Shown here one piece after another: positions 1 through 10,998 of a stretch of DNA of 64,000 nt. The position numbers were made by a program, and so were the translations under genes. This stretch comes from Plantago major. Taxonomy: Eukaryota; Streptophyta; Magnoliopsida; Lamiales; Plantaginaceae. Within the stretch, counting starts at the first letter, position 1, and each line of letters opens with the position of its first letter. Where the stretch lies: positions 20,088,566 through 20,152,565 of the forward strand of contig CM048839.1 in assembly GCA_026545765.1 (NCBI GenBank), written 5' to 3'. The notes below the pieces were generated by a model. The model was not told the origin of the DNA. It worked only from the letters and a program-made list of their open reading frames with translations, and ran no database searches.

Positions 1-212
1 TTAGAATACCCTGAAGCATCGGCCTCAGCAATTTGACGTTGCCATTCTAAGGCGGATGTTTCGCAAGCGATTTTGATCAACTCGTCCTCCTCTTCTCTGC
101 TCATCATCTCCGCGAGAGGGCGGATAAATTCTTCTTCAGGTGTGGCGACCATGTTGAAATTGGCGGCTGGAAGATCGTAGAGTTCGTCAACACCATCCTC
201 CTCACAAGACAT
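1..212 (-). CDS. 5' end of an unrecognised protein gene, truncated by the window edge
   Basis: An open frame starts at an ATG at 212-210 and stays open for 70 codons to the window edge, so the rest of the gene lies to the left. The visible N-terminus is acidic (it begins MSCEEDGVDELYDLP and later has a run of Glu/Asp around residues 45-50), with no signal peptide, membrane segment or motif I recognise. Codon use looks like a real plant coding exon. A TATA-like stretch on the same strand lies about 90 bp upstream of the ATG. The product is unknown; it could also be one exon of a larger gene or an old pseudogene. Confidence 0.5.
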   Translation of the reverse strand, partial: MSCEEDGVDELYDLPAANFNMVATPEEEFIRPLAEMMSREEEDELIKIACETSALEWQRQIAEADASGYS

Positions 213-301
213 GATCAAAATTCTTAGTGCGGAAGCTAAGCTTTTCTCAGTTTGGAGGTTGTGAATAATGTAAGTAGTGACTGGCTAATTTATAGGTGAT
301 G

Positions 302-309
302 TATATATA
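302..309 (-). promoter_or_regulatory. possible TATA box for the left-edge gene
   Basis: The minus strand reads CTATATATAC here, about 90 bp upstream of the ATG at 212. Spacing and composition suit a plant TATA box, but the surroundings are AT-rich, so this is a weak assignment. Confidence 0.3.
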
Positions 310-364
310 GGCGTACGCATCCTATGATGAATAGGATAAAGAATTTGGTAACTGCTATACACTC

Positions 365-391
365 TCTCCGTTCCATTAAAAGCTTCCTAGT
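365..391 (+). repeat. mariner/Stowaway-type terminal repeat, alternative left end
   Basis: The stretch CTCTCCGTTCCATTAAAAGC and the following TTCCTAG match the inverted repeat ending the mariner-like element at 5216 (shared core CCATTAAAAGCTTCCTAG, one mismatch). The bases just left of it (313-363) resemble the tandem repeat just right of 5218. It may therefore be the true left end of the mariner element, or the end of a second, decayed copy. Confidence 0.5.
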
Positions 392-607
392 TTTCCTTAT
401 TTGAAGTTCCGTTAGAAACTTCATAGGCTAAAAATGGAAAGTTTTCAACAAACAAACATCCTTCTACTTTCAACTTATTCACTCCTTTTGCCACTCACTT
501 AAACACACTTACACTTAAACCACACTTAATTAAATCAACTAATGGGCCACATAACTCAATAACAAACCCTAACCCAGTACACACACTTCTGAAATTGATT
601 ATTTCTT

Positions 608-1040
608 GTTTGTATGAGTATGATGTTTTAACTTGTGATTTATGAACCAATTGACAGAGAATTTACTAACTTTTGGTTCTCTTCTATTGGTGGTAGAAAC
701 ATAAAAAAGTTGTTGAGGACATAGCCATTCCACTCCCTCCTATGGATTCTGAAATGGTATATTGAAATTTTCGATTTCTATGACTATACTAAATTTTTTG
801 ATTTGTACGAGTATCATGAAATTATCGTAAGTAAAATTGTATTTCTGCATTCCTGAGTATGACTTTCAGAAATCGCTAAAAATTTATGATGTCTTATGTG
901 TATGAGTATGAGGATTTCATTTTCTGATTTTTGAACCAATTGACTGAACATTTACTAATTTCTGATTTTATTTTCCTGGTTGCATACACGTAAAAAAGTT
1001 GCTACAGGCATAGGCTTTCCACCTCTGCCTGATGAATCCC
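608..1040. repeat. two direct copies of a ~148-bp unit, 285 bp apart
   Basis: The segment around 608-755 recurs around 893-1040: TGTATGAGTATGA, then GAACCAATTGAC, ATTTACTAA and a run AAAAAAGTTG followed by a CATAG(C/G)C(A/T)TTCCA block. The copies are clearly diverged. The second copy lies in the first part of a non-ATG open frame of 116 codons (980-1330) that I do not believe is a gene. I see no known protein domain. Confidence 0.55.
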
Positions 1041-1175
1041 CGGTGTTTTTAGGACTAAATCTTATGGAGCTTGCTTATATGGTTCATTTCCTCGCCTCTC
1101 TAAGAAGAATTGTGCCAGATGGTTTGTTGTCTGATGCTAAGGTCACTGTTAAACCCCTATATTTGAACTATAGAA

Positions 1176-1300
1176 TGCCCTTGCAGGGATTTATTATGCT
1201 TATGTCGGCTGCCCTTGTCGGGCTTTATTATGCTTATGTTGGCTGCCCTTGTTGGGCTCTATTATGCTTATGTCAGCTACCCTTGTCGGGTTTTTTAGTA
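1176..1300. repeat. 34-bp tandem repeat, about 3.6 copies
   Basis: Units begin at 1176, 1210, 1244 and 1278 (partial). Each starts TGCCCTTG and continues with GGG, then TTATTATGCTTATGT. The unit length is not a multiple of three, so the repeat does not encode a repeated peptide. Confidence 0.75.
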
Positions 1301-1896
1301 TGGAGGTTGTCTATAACCAAGGCTATGTGAGTCTGTTGGTGTGTATGCTGATATGATGACATTTATATATTGAAAAAAATGATATGCAGTTAACCTCGTT
1401 TGGAATATGGCTTTTGGTTATGTTTCTATGCTATGGTTGTATACTTTTGGTTCACTAAGTGTCTGTTGATTATGAGCATTAAGTGCTGGTGACTGATCGA
1501 TGATTACTTATTTGAGATTAGCTGCTTACTCCATCTAGTACATTAAAAGCTTCCTAAATTTTTATCTTCAACTAAGAAAAACTGAGTCTTTTATGTTGAA
1601 ATGATTTTCGATTGAATATGTTGTAATGTCACCCAATTGGACTTCTATGAAACTGAACTTCAATTGTAGGAGACTTACAAAAAAATGTCCCATGTTGCAC
1701 TCAATGATGATTGAAAAATCTGAGAGTAGTCAAAATACAAAAGTCGAAAAAAATTTCATTACCTTGAGTTTACAGTTAAAACATGCATCCTTTCTTAGGA
1801 TATGTTTCATCACCATAAACATGATATACAAAATATATGCATTTGCTCATATGATTTCAAAAGCTATGATTTATAAAGAAATCAAACCAAATCAGC

Positions 1897-4823
1897 TTAT
1901 TCATATCCTAGTTGCTGCATGAGATCTTCAAGGCATGTTGTTTTTCCAACTGCGACCAAATAGTCAATGCATTCTCTTACCAATGTTGCATCTACCTCTA
2001 AATCTGTTGGTAAATTGCCCAGCCTGAGTAGAGCATCCTTCCCCATATGAGGGATCCTGTAGTTGTTGCATCCCATTTTTTTCATGATTTCAATGAAACA
2101 ACTTTGATAAGTTAAATAAACCTTGTTAAGTTTCATTGTCTCAAGATTTTCAAAAGATTCGAGTACTGCCTCAATAAGATCATCAGCTGTTAGTGGTGTT
2201 TCTTCATCTTTAAGAGACTGCAGTGCCCTAAACCAACCAAGATCATTCACATTAGTTTCTGGTGAATTCGGTGGTTGACAAACAAGGTGGATATTAAATC
2301 CATCATCAGCACTTGCTACTGCTGTCACGCCCCAAAACCAAAATACTTTGGCGCGACCGGCCGTCTATCGTGAGATGGGCTCACGCCAAGACGAAGCCTC
2401 AATTTACTTACAAAAAAAAAAAAACAGTTTGAAATAGTGGTAGAGCAGTAAAGGAAATAATTCAGATACTTCAATATCCGAACAGAACAATAACAATTGT
2501 CTCAAAAGTCGGACCACTCGTACAGAGTCAAAACAAACTACAGAGTCAACGTCTAAACAAAAAGGAAATCCTAAGAAATGACAGAACTTAGACTTCCGAG
2601 CAACCACGCTGAACTCGTCCAACACTAAAGATCATCTGGAAAAAAATGTGTAAGGGTGAATCTCCTGGCACTCTTACCGGATCAAGCAGAGTAGTAAATC
2701 ATACATATATATACACACAATATCAGTCACATAGCCAGAAAACAGTTCATGGAGTACTTGTAACAGAACAGTAGTATCAGAACATTTAGCTCAGACAGAG
2801 TCACACTATGGCCACTAGTATAAGTCCGGTGGCACAGAGGTCGGCATGTAATGTAACATAACGTAAAGTTCCCGCTAAAGGAACATGCATGTAAAGCCAG
2901 ACGTAATCACCGTCAAAGACGGGCCCAGAATTCATAGGTAAAACTGTGAGCTCAAAACATATTTATTTTCTCCATGTAACAGAAACATAATTTTACACAC
3001 ATCACATGCACCACAAAAAAATACTTTAGGGAATTCACATACTTGATCCTCTTTGAATAGAATATTATATCAAGTCCCATAACATGATATAATAATCATA
3101 AGTTATTTGTCAATCGCAAAGATATACATATACATTTTATACGCGGAAAATAGGAGCAAAAGTGTCAGAAAATCCCCCTTACCTCAGACGACCTGACTCG
3201 ATTGCTCGGAACTCACCAACAAATACAGACCGGGTCTACTCAATACCTAAAATAAAATAAACCAAATTACTAAATAAATTTGAAAACAGATTACAATAGC
3301 AGAACTAAAGCAAGTCAGTGTAGTAGCGCCCTCGGATAAATATTGGAAGTCTCCCAGATAAATTGTACATGTGAAGGTTGATATTTTGGAAACAAACTAA
3401 AGCTTGGAGATGTAAAGATGATGGTAATTAAATAAACAGAACTTGGGACAAAATGGATCAACAACTCACGTGGTCAAAGCTAGCTAGAACAAAATGGATT
3501 AATTGATATTTGAGGTGCAATGATGATGGTGATGTCACATGCACAATTGGTTTGAATGAGAGACAACAGTAACGAGTCAAAATTGGTGAGAGAGAGAACA
3601 GATAGATAAAAGAAACATTGGTCCAGAACAATTAATGGATGAATGACTGAGGAAGAATTACAATGGCACAAAAAAAAAATGCAAAGGATTGCTTACCGAG
3701 AAATGTCTGCAGAAAGCGCTCGATGCCAAAAAGGAATTAGGTTTCTTCAGGATCTAAAGGAGTTTAAATGAGGCTTTCGTAGTTTAAGGGAAAACCTAAA
3801 TAAAAAAAAAAAAAACCCACTCTTGCCCACTACCTTTAAAAATAGAATAAAGGTAAATAAAATTCTCGGGTTTTACATCTAAAGTCAGGATCATCATCAT
3901 TTATGTGCGCCCGACAGTTGTCTTGTTGTATTAGTATATCTTTGCTCATCCAAGCAGGCCATTTAGCATTTATAGCTGGTAAGATATGAAAACATAGTTT
4001 ATATAAAGTCACTAGTTGGTTCAAATATGAATAGGCAGGGGGATTAATTGCAGAAATGTAAAAAGAAAGATGACCTGATTTACAACGCAGTTTTTTATGA
4101 CTTCTTGCTGGTCTGTTTTTGCTCTTTCTTTGTGCTGCTACCTTCTTTATGAATGGAAAATGCCTATCTTTCCATCAAATAAAATCTCACCATTTTCAGC
4201 ATACATATGCCTTGTTACCGCACACATGAACATGACTTTTGTGATAAATCTTTTGCTTTTACATGTCCTATGAACTTCTTCTTCTCCTTCGAGGATGTAG
4301 TACCTAAGTGACTCTTTTGTGTGGTTGAACCACTTCTCATCTATGTGAACTATGTGTTGCATGCTCTTAAACTTGACATTGTGTGAACTAGGGTCTACAT
4401 GCAAGTGTTTGAGACTAAACCCTAACCTATGTAGTTTTCCTTCAAATGTTAAAGCAGGTTTAATTGCATTTGTATGAGGTCTGACCAGCCCTTGTTTAAT
4501 CCATCTCCAACATGTAGATTTACTTACCTTGAGTCCAGTAGACAGCCTCCTAAGTGTACTTCTTTGTGACTGACCAACTTGTTTCTGTCTAGCATCACTA
4601 TATTGCTCCTCAACTTTGATTTTTCATTGCAAAGCCATATTAGCTCTCCTTTCATTAACTGTTTCTTTGCTTGGTGCCATATGGTCCTGATTACTCACCC
4701 ACTCCTCCCAAACTTGCAAGCAACCTCCTGCATCTTCCCAGGAATGACATTCAAGTCTGTAGAATGCTTGAACAGAAAATGGGCAATTTGGTTCCTCTCT
4801 TGGGTAGTTAAATTTATGGGCAT
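1897..4823 (-). pseudogene. mariner-like transposase pseudogene, split by a solo LTR
   Basis: This is the remnant of the transposase that would cut and paste the surrounding element. The N-terminus starts at an ATG at 4823 (MPINL, with the ERNQIA helix-turn-helix region in the same frame). A catalytic block with HIDEKWF lies at about 4327-4350, IQQDNCRAH at about 3900-3930, and the final block (NSPETNVNDLG, then a C-terminus ending QQLGYE and a stop at 1897) at 2322-1897. These fit the D,D,D triad of the plant mariner family. Several frameshifts and stops separate the blocks. The coding sequence is physically interrupted at 2323-3877 by a solo LTR placed between the second and third catalytic aspartates. 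It cannot encode active enzyme. Confidence 0.85.
2323..3877 (-). mobile_element. solo LTR (probably Ty3/Gypsy) inside the mariner transposase
   Basis: Read on the minus strand the 1,555-bp segment begins TGTAAAACCCGAGAATTT and ends GGGGCGTGACA, so it has the TG...CA form of an LTR and plant Gypsy-like ends. It interrupts the transposase frame cleanly: coding similarity resumes on each side. No internal domain or second LTR is present, so it is a solo LTR left by recombination. The 5-bp flanks (ACTGC at 2318-2322 and TCTAA at 3878-3882) do not match. The short open frames inside it are not genes. Confidence 0.7.
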
Positions 4824-5224
4824 TTTGTAGTTTGTTTACAATCTGGCTGTAATTTTTGTACATTGGTTGGTAGGCAGTAAATGCTGTTGTAAATGGTCTA
4901 TTTATAGAGCCAATGTAGTTTTTGAGGTAGTCTTTATGTAAAATGTGTATTTTGGTGGGAAACTTTCTAACTTTTGGAGCCAAAAGTATATCCAGTGTAT
5001 ATCTAGTGAATTTTCACCTTTGTATTTAAACTTCCAAGTTGTACCGTGATCTAAAATTTGGTGGGAATTATTAGCTGAAATGAATATTCTAATTTTTCCC
5101 TCCATTGAGTTAATATTGGGTCATTCACTATTTTGTGGGCCTTTCATTTTAAAACTAATTTTTCTTAAATGAAGAGAAAGCATCCTCCTAGGAAGCTTTA
5201 AATGGACCAGATGGAGTAGTATAT

Positions 5225-5445
5225 ATGGTAAGTACGTATCCCATCATGAATAGGAATAGGATAAATAATCTGGTAACTGCTATACACTATATGGTAAGTA
5301 CGTATCCCATCATGAATAGGATAAAAAATTTGTTAACTGACTAACAGCTAACGTACCCCATCATGAATAGGATAAAAAATTTGTTAACTGACTAACTGCT
5401 ACTATATTGTAAGTACGTATTATGATGAATGGAAAAAAAATGGTA
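5225..5445. repeat. tandem repeat array, unit about 55-60 bp
   Basis: Three to four diverged units share GTAAGTACGTATCCCATCATG and AATAGGATAAA..TTGGTAACTG. One more unit lies at 305-362, on the far side of the mariner element. The array was therefore probably continuous before the transposon inserted. Confidence 0.65.
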
Positions 5446-5506
5446 ATTTAATTATGAAAAGTTTGTATATATAAAGAAACGAATTCATATAAACACTTTT
5501 TAAAGA

Positions 5507-5754
5507 AATTTCTTCCGTTTCACTAAAATTGTAATAATTGTGTTATACACCATTTTTAAGAAAAATGTATAAAATCATATGTGGTTCCAAAAGTATGTGG
5601 TTAAGAATGAATATGAGATATTAATTCAGTGGAAAAGTACATGTGGGTAAAAAAAATGTGATTAAAAATGAATTTTAATATGATAGTAATTCCCATAAAA
5701 GAAATTTTAAAAGTGAAACGGAAAATTGTAATACTTTTAGTGAAACAGAGGGAG
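5507..5754. mobile_element. Stowaway-type MITE, about 250 bp
   Basis: The right end reads ...TTTTAGTGAAACAGAGGGAG followed by TA (5755-5756). Its reverse complement, CTCCCTCTGTTTCACTAAAA, matches the left end around 5511 (CTTCCGTTTCACTAAAATTG). The interior is AT-rich and non-coding. The left few bases are degenerate, so that boundary is approximate. Confidence 0.6.
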
Positions 5755-5756
5755 TA

Positions 5757-6247
5757 ATATATAATAAAAATAATAGAAAATGAAGAGGTTGAATACGTAT
5801 AATTTTAGTGTAAAATTAACACAAAGTCTCTAGATAACTTATTTAGACACGGACTATGTTTTTAAGAAAATTATTAATGTTGTCAATCAAAATGTCTATG
5901 TTGTCAACAAAATGTATATATATTTTTTATATATGAATATGCATCAATGTTAACAGCATAAGTTATCTAGATACCGTCTCCCAGGGGACTTGCTCAAAAT
6001 TAACACTTTTAATTATTTATTATGTATGGGTAGTTTCTGTTTTTTGGTAATATTATGATACAGTAAAAATAAAACATCTATCAAATTTTATGAAACCGGA
6101 AGTATATTTAAATGAAAAGTAAATTAGAGAAAAATTGGTAATCAATTAAACAAGATTAAGTATACTATGAGGCCTTCTAAAATAAAGAAATATCATAGTT
6201 ATTATTGATTGATAACTTAGTACTATGTTTTTCTATATAAATAAAAT
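5757..6247. other. AT-rich spacer without recognised features
   Basis: About 490 bp of AT-rich sequence between the MITE and the LINE. I see no gene, terminal repeat or conserved motif. Confidence 0.5.
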
Positions 6248-6281
6248 GTATTTTGTTGAGTAGACGGTGCCAATTGGATCT

Positions 6282-7520
6282 ATGTCGAAACGGCGAGTTG
6301 GCCGGCCGAAGAAGAAGGCGGCAGCGCGTCCGGTGGCTATGGCAAGCCCGATTCTCACCCGCACTACTGTTGAACACGACCAATCTGAGGAAGAGCGATT
6401 TGAATCAAGATCCTCGACGAGGAAATTCGAGGGAATGATAAGGCTCAAGAAGCTTCTCAGATGGTACCGGTCTCCGCCTCCGATCTTTGCGCAACATAAG
6501 ATGGCTGCAGAGGTCGATGATCAATCGATGCCTTCTACTCACCCTTGGGTAGATGTCATTAAAGGTAATCGGCTAAAAACCCATGGCTTACCTATTGAAT
6601 TTGTGGCTCCAAAGATTGTGGATGGGGATATTGAGATTTCGATCGATGAGGAGGATGTAGTTGCGGAAATTGATTTCTGGAAACCTTCTTTGATTCTCTT
6701 TGCTTTGGGTGAAAAATTATCTATGAATGCTGTGAAGAATTTCATGGAAAAGGTTTGGAATTTCGTATCTTTACCGGAACTTTACTATAATGAAACAGGT
6801 TATTTCATTGTACGTTTTAAATCGATTGAAGATAGGGAGGTTATGGTAAATGGACCATATTCTTTGTTTGGTATGCCTCTGTTTTTGTGAAATTGGTCTT
6901 CTGATTTTGAGATTAAGGCAGATTTGTTGCGTGTTCTTCCCTTGTGGGTCATGTTTCCACAATTACCATTGCACCTGTGGGGCGAACGGAGTATATCGAA
7001 AATAGCTAGTGCCATTGGGAAACCAATCGTTATAGATGAATGTACGGCAAAGAAATTGCGTGTTTCCTATGCAAGGGTCTTAATTGAAGTGGATGTTACA
7101 CAAAAGTTGAGGGATCGGATCACTATTACTGACCATCAAGGGCGGAAGAGTGAGCAGAAAATTGAGTATGAATGGAAGCCTCTTTATTGTCATACTTGCT
7201 TGAAAATTGGGCATGGTTGCGCTTTGAAGAAACCAGTGCATAAACATATTACTCAGCGCCAAACGCTGCAACCTAAGATCTGGAAACAAACTGGTAAGCA
7301 GCTTGTTTATATTGGACAAGTGCAGCGCACATCTCATAATCCAGATGCTACTGTAACTAGTGATATGCAGGCTACTTCTAATAGGGTGGATAAAGGGAAA
7401 AGTCCAGTGGAACCTGAGATTACATTGCCTACTAATTCAGCTCGTATTGATTGTCACAATGGTTTTGCCCCCTTAAGGATTAGCCAAGGTCTGACAGGGG
7501 AGGTTGAACATGTCCCATGA
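6282..7520 (+). pseudogene. LINE ORF1 (RNA-binding, DUF4283 plus zinc knuckle), broken
   Basis: ORF1 proteins bind the LINE RNA. Translation starts at the ATG at 6282 (MSKRRVGRPKKK, a basic leader). The first part, to a stop at 6888-6890, holds a DUF4283-type region (FALGEKLSMNAVKNFMEKVW, then GYFIVRFKS). Similarity then resumes at about 6924 (LPLWVMFPQLPLHLW) and runs to 7520. It includes a degenerate CCHC-like knuckle near 7185-7225 (YCHTCLKIGHGC). Its tail overlaps the start of ORF2 by a few bases. The central stop makes it a pseudogene. Confidence 0.8.
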
Positions 7521-10500
7521 TTCTTGCATGGAACGTGAGGGGCTTGAATAAAGAAGCCAGGCACCGAGAGATTAGCTCCTCTCTCTCTCTCTCTACTTTT
7601 AATGTGCCTGTGATTGCTCTTTTGGAAACTAGAGTAAAGAAAGCAAATACTAGTAGAATCCGATGTAAGTCTGGTAATATCTGGAGCTTTGTTGATAATT
7701 ACAATGAACATGATAATGGGCGGATATGGATCTTATGGAAGCACATCACTGTGGAAATTAAGGTGATACAATCTTCCGCTCAATATATACATATGGAGGT
7801 CTATGGTTTAGATAAGTCTCTGCTTTATGTAGCTACGGTGGTCTATGGCTTCAACCAGCTCGAACACAGGAGACAATTGTGGAGAGACATTGAAGCTTTA
7901 AGTGCTAATATTCATTCCCCCTGGATTGTCCTGGGAGATTACAATAATGTTCTCACAACTCAGGACCGACTTGGTGGGAATTTGGTCCAGAGTCTGAATT
8001 TAGAGATTTGGTTCATATGATGCAGAATGTGGGTTTGTTTGAAGCAAGTACGAGGGGTTGTCACTATACATGGTCGAATAGGCATGCTACTGGTGTGATA
8101 TATTCCAGGATTGATAGGGTGATCGGAAATGTAGATTGGTTCCAGACTTTTTCAAATATTATAGTGGAGATTCTTCCCGCTGGTATTTCTGATCATAGCC
8201 CTATTAAGGTGGGGAACCCACAACCAAGTCCTAGAAGGAAAACTTTGTTCAAATTTATGAATTGCGTTGTGCATGAATCTTCCTATATGCAGGTTGTTTA
8301 TCAGAGTTGGCAAGGTCCGGTGAGAGGTAGTGCTATGTATATCTTATGGACAAAGTTAAAGAGACTACAACCTCTCCTCAGAAGCCTAAATAGAAAGTTT
8401 ATCGACATTCAACTACAAATACAAGGGGCTCGGCAGGATTTAGCGCTTGCTCAGGAGCACCTTACTCAGAATTTGTTGGATGAACGTGCTATTGCACAAG
8501 TGAAACATTATACTGCTCAACTCACTCATTTGAATCAGATGGAGGAATCCATTTTAATGCAGAAGTTAAAAATCACTTAGCTCAAGTTGGGTGATGGCAA
8601 TAATTCTTACTTTCATGCTTCAGTAAAAGATAAGAATAAACAGAAAGGACTCCACACTTTAATTGCTTTGGATGGGACACTGCTTAGTACTCAGGAAACT
8701 ATTGAAGAGGAAGTTCTGAATTTATATTCGAATTTAATGGGAACTACTTCAGCTGAATTACAAGGGATTGATTTACCATCAATCCGGAGAGGCCATATTC
8801 TATCCTGCGATTTAGCTCAACAACTCATTAGGCCAATTGATGAGAAGGAAATCTAGGAGGCACTATCTAGCATTGGAAACACAAAAGCACCAGGTATTGA
8901 TGGCTTCAACTCCTTTTTCTTCAAGTCCGCTTGGCATATTGTGAAGCAGAATGTTATTGATGTTGTCTTGGAGTTTTTTAACACTAGTAAGTTGTACCTG
9001 GCTGTGAATTGTTCGTTGGTCACTCTTATATCTAAGACATCTAATGCTAGGACTGTTAAGGAACTACGACATATCTCTTGCTGCAACACAATTTACAAAA
9101 TTATATCTAAAATCCTAACTGCACGGCTAGGTGGTGTGATTAATACAATTGTAGATGATAGCCAATCGGCTTTCATTCCTGGAAAAGTCATACATGATAA
9201 TATCATGCTAGCACAAGAACTTGTGAGAGGTTATGGAAGACAAGGTGTATCAGCTAGATGTATGATCCAAATGGATATACAAAAGGCATACGATACGGTT
9301 GAATGGTCGGCTCTTACCCATATTTTGCATGAATTGGGATTTCCATGGACGTTTATTAACTGGATACTAGCCTGTGTGACCACGGTTTCTTATAGATTTT
9401 CAATAAATGGAGTGCCTTCTCGGATTTTGAAAGCGAAACGCGGACTAAGGCAAGGAGATCCGATCTCACCCTTGTTGTTTGTTTTGATAATGGAATATCT
9501 TCACAGAATACTTCAAGGGTTATGCTTCATTCCTGACTTCAGTTTTCACCCAAAATGTGAAAAGCTGAAGATCACAAATCTATGTTTTGCTGATGACCTA
9601 TTGTTGTTTGCGAGAGGAGATATAGGATTAGTGAAGTTGATGATGGATAGATTCAGGATGTTTTCTGCTTCCACTGGTTTACAAGCTAGTCCAACAAAGT
9701 GTAAAATATTTTTTGGGGGAGTGGATATAGATACGCAGGTGCTGATCCAACGAGAAACTCACTTTGATGTGGGAAATCTACCTTTCAAGTACTTGGGGTG
9801 CCGTTAGATAGTCGAAAACTGTCTATAAATGTGTGTAGACCTTTGATTGACAAGATGATGCAAAGATTATCACATTGGAGTACTCGACTATTGTCATATG
9901 CTGGTCGATTACAATTGGCGAAGAGTGTCTTGTTCTCTATAGCCAATTACTGGATGCAAATCTTTCCTCTCCCTAAAAAGGTTATTATGCATATTGAGTC
10001 TTTATGTAGGACTTTTTTGTGGACTGGAAAAGATGTTATAAGTAGGAAGGCTCCAGTTTCGTGGGAGCATATTTGTGAACCTGTCTCTGCAGGTGGTTTG
10101 AATTTAATTTCTCTAGTGGCTTGGAACAAAGCTACTATTGGCAAACTCCTATGGAATCTTTGTACTAAGCCTGACAAGTTGTGGATCAGATGGATTCATA
10201 CATATTATATCAAAGGAGATGATCTGCACACCTATAAACCTCCCACACATTGCTCTTGGATCATGAAGGCTATGTTTAAACATAGAGATGCATTGTTTAA
10301 CTCTGCTGATTGGAGATTGTTTCAGGTGACTGGAAGATATAACACAAAACATGTTTATAAGTTCTTTAGGGGTGAGAGGCCTAATGTGATATGGAGAAAG
10401 CTTTTGTTTGGAAACATGGCTAGACCAAGATCAGTCTTTGTATAGTGGTTAGCATGCCAAGAGAGGCTCCTTACGAAGGACAGAGTCATCAAATTTGGTA

Positions 10501-10863
10501 TCTCAACTGATGGCTGCTGTGTCTATTGTGGTGGCCAAGAAAGTTGCTGTTGCCGACATCTTTTCTTTGATTGTCATGCAACAAGGCGAGTTTGGATGGA
10601 AATTTTGAGCTGGATGAAATACAATAGAACTCCTGGAGATTGGAAACATGAGATGTTATGGATCATTCAACGCATTTAAAGGTAAAAGTCCGAGCACGAC
10701 TCAAAATGGTCATACGGAAACTATATATATGATTTGGACTTTCAGAAATCTGATGATCTTCCAACAACGACCAGCTGGTGGATTGAAAAGCTCTGAAATT
10801 ATTGCTATCATTAGAGGGCGTGCGGAATTGGTTAAGGGATTATTGCCTTATTGTAGGCTTTGA
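7517..10863 (+). pseudogene. LINE ORF2 (APE endonuclease, reverse transcriptase, zf-RVT), broken
   Basis: ORF2 supplies the nicking endonuclease and reverse transcriptase. Domains in order: APE-type endonuclease (AWNVRGLNK at the start, VLGDYNN near 7930, GISDHSPI near 8185-8205); reverse transcriptase (KAPGIDGFNS near 8888, QSAFIPGK near 9165, RQGDPISPLLF near 9450, FADDLLLF at 9585-9608); then a zf-RVT block with paired Cys/His at 10510-10600. Breaks: frameshift near 7985, in-frame TAG at 8578-8580, TAG at 8854-8856, a one-base loss in a G run near 9796, and TAG at 10443-10445. The product would be non-functional. Confidence 0.88.
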
Positions 10864-10998
10864 GTTACTGTGTTTAGTGTGTAGCCTCACTAGTCTGTTA
10901 GTCCTATTATTCGCCTGGATCATCTTATCGGCTATTGTACTTCATTGTTTTGGAATGGAATTATTCTTCATGCTCCAAAAAAAAAAAAGTATTTTGTT

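Larger units (their letters stand above)
1529..5216 (-). mobile_element. mariner-like (Tc1/mariner) DNA transposon, decayed
   Basis: Inverted ends pair over 27 bp with 3 mismatches: 1529-1555 begins CTCCATCTAGTACATTAAAA, and the reverse complement of 5190-5216 begins CTCCATCTGGTCCATTTAAA. Both ends are flanked by TA (1527-1528 and 5217-5218), the mariner target duplication. The interior carries a plant mariner transposase on the minus strand, broken by an LTR at 2323-3877. A similar end at about 365 is an alternative left terminus, and the shared flanking repeat (305-362 versus 5219-5430) slightly favours that longer 4.9-kb version. Plant mariner elements are usually 3-5 kb, so both lengths are plausible. 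Confidence 0.8.
6258..10988 (+). mobile_element. L1-like LINE (non-LTR retrotransposon), full length but mutated
   Basis: A 4.7-kb unit is flanked by the direct repeat GTATTTTGTT at 6248-6257 and 10989-10998. It ends in an A-tract (10977-10988), as expected from target-primed reverse transcription. It carries ORF1 (DUF4283-like domain and a zinc knuckle) followed by ORF2 (endonuclease, reverse transcriptase, zf-RVT). The element appears complete at both ends, but each ORF has stops or frameshifts, so it is dead. Confidence 0.88.

Noticed and set aside
980-1330. 116-codon open frame with a hydrophobic C-terminal half
   Set aside because: It begins at TTG rather than ATG and its hydrophobic part is only the 34-bp tandem repeat read through; no domain, no gene structure.
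1626-1922. 98-codon open frame near the left end of the mariner element
   Set aside because: It overlaps the 3' end of the minus-strand transposase in the opposite sense and has no recognisable domain.
5225-5445. Repeat array with spacer-like intervals resembling a CRISPR array
   Set aside because: Units are contiguous, diverged and AT-rich with no unique spacers, in a plant nuclear context.
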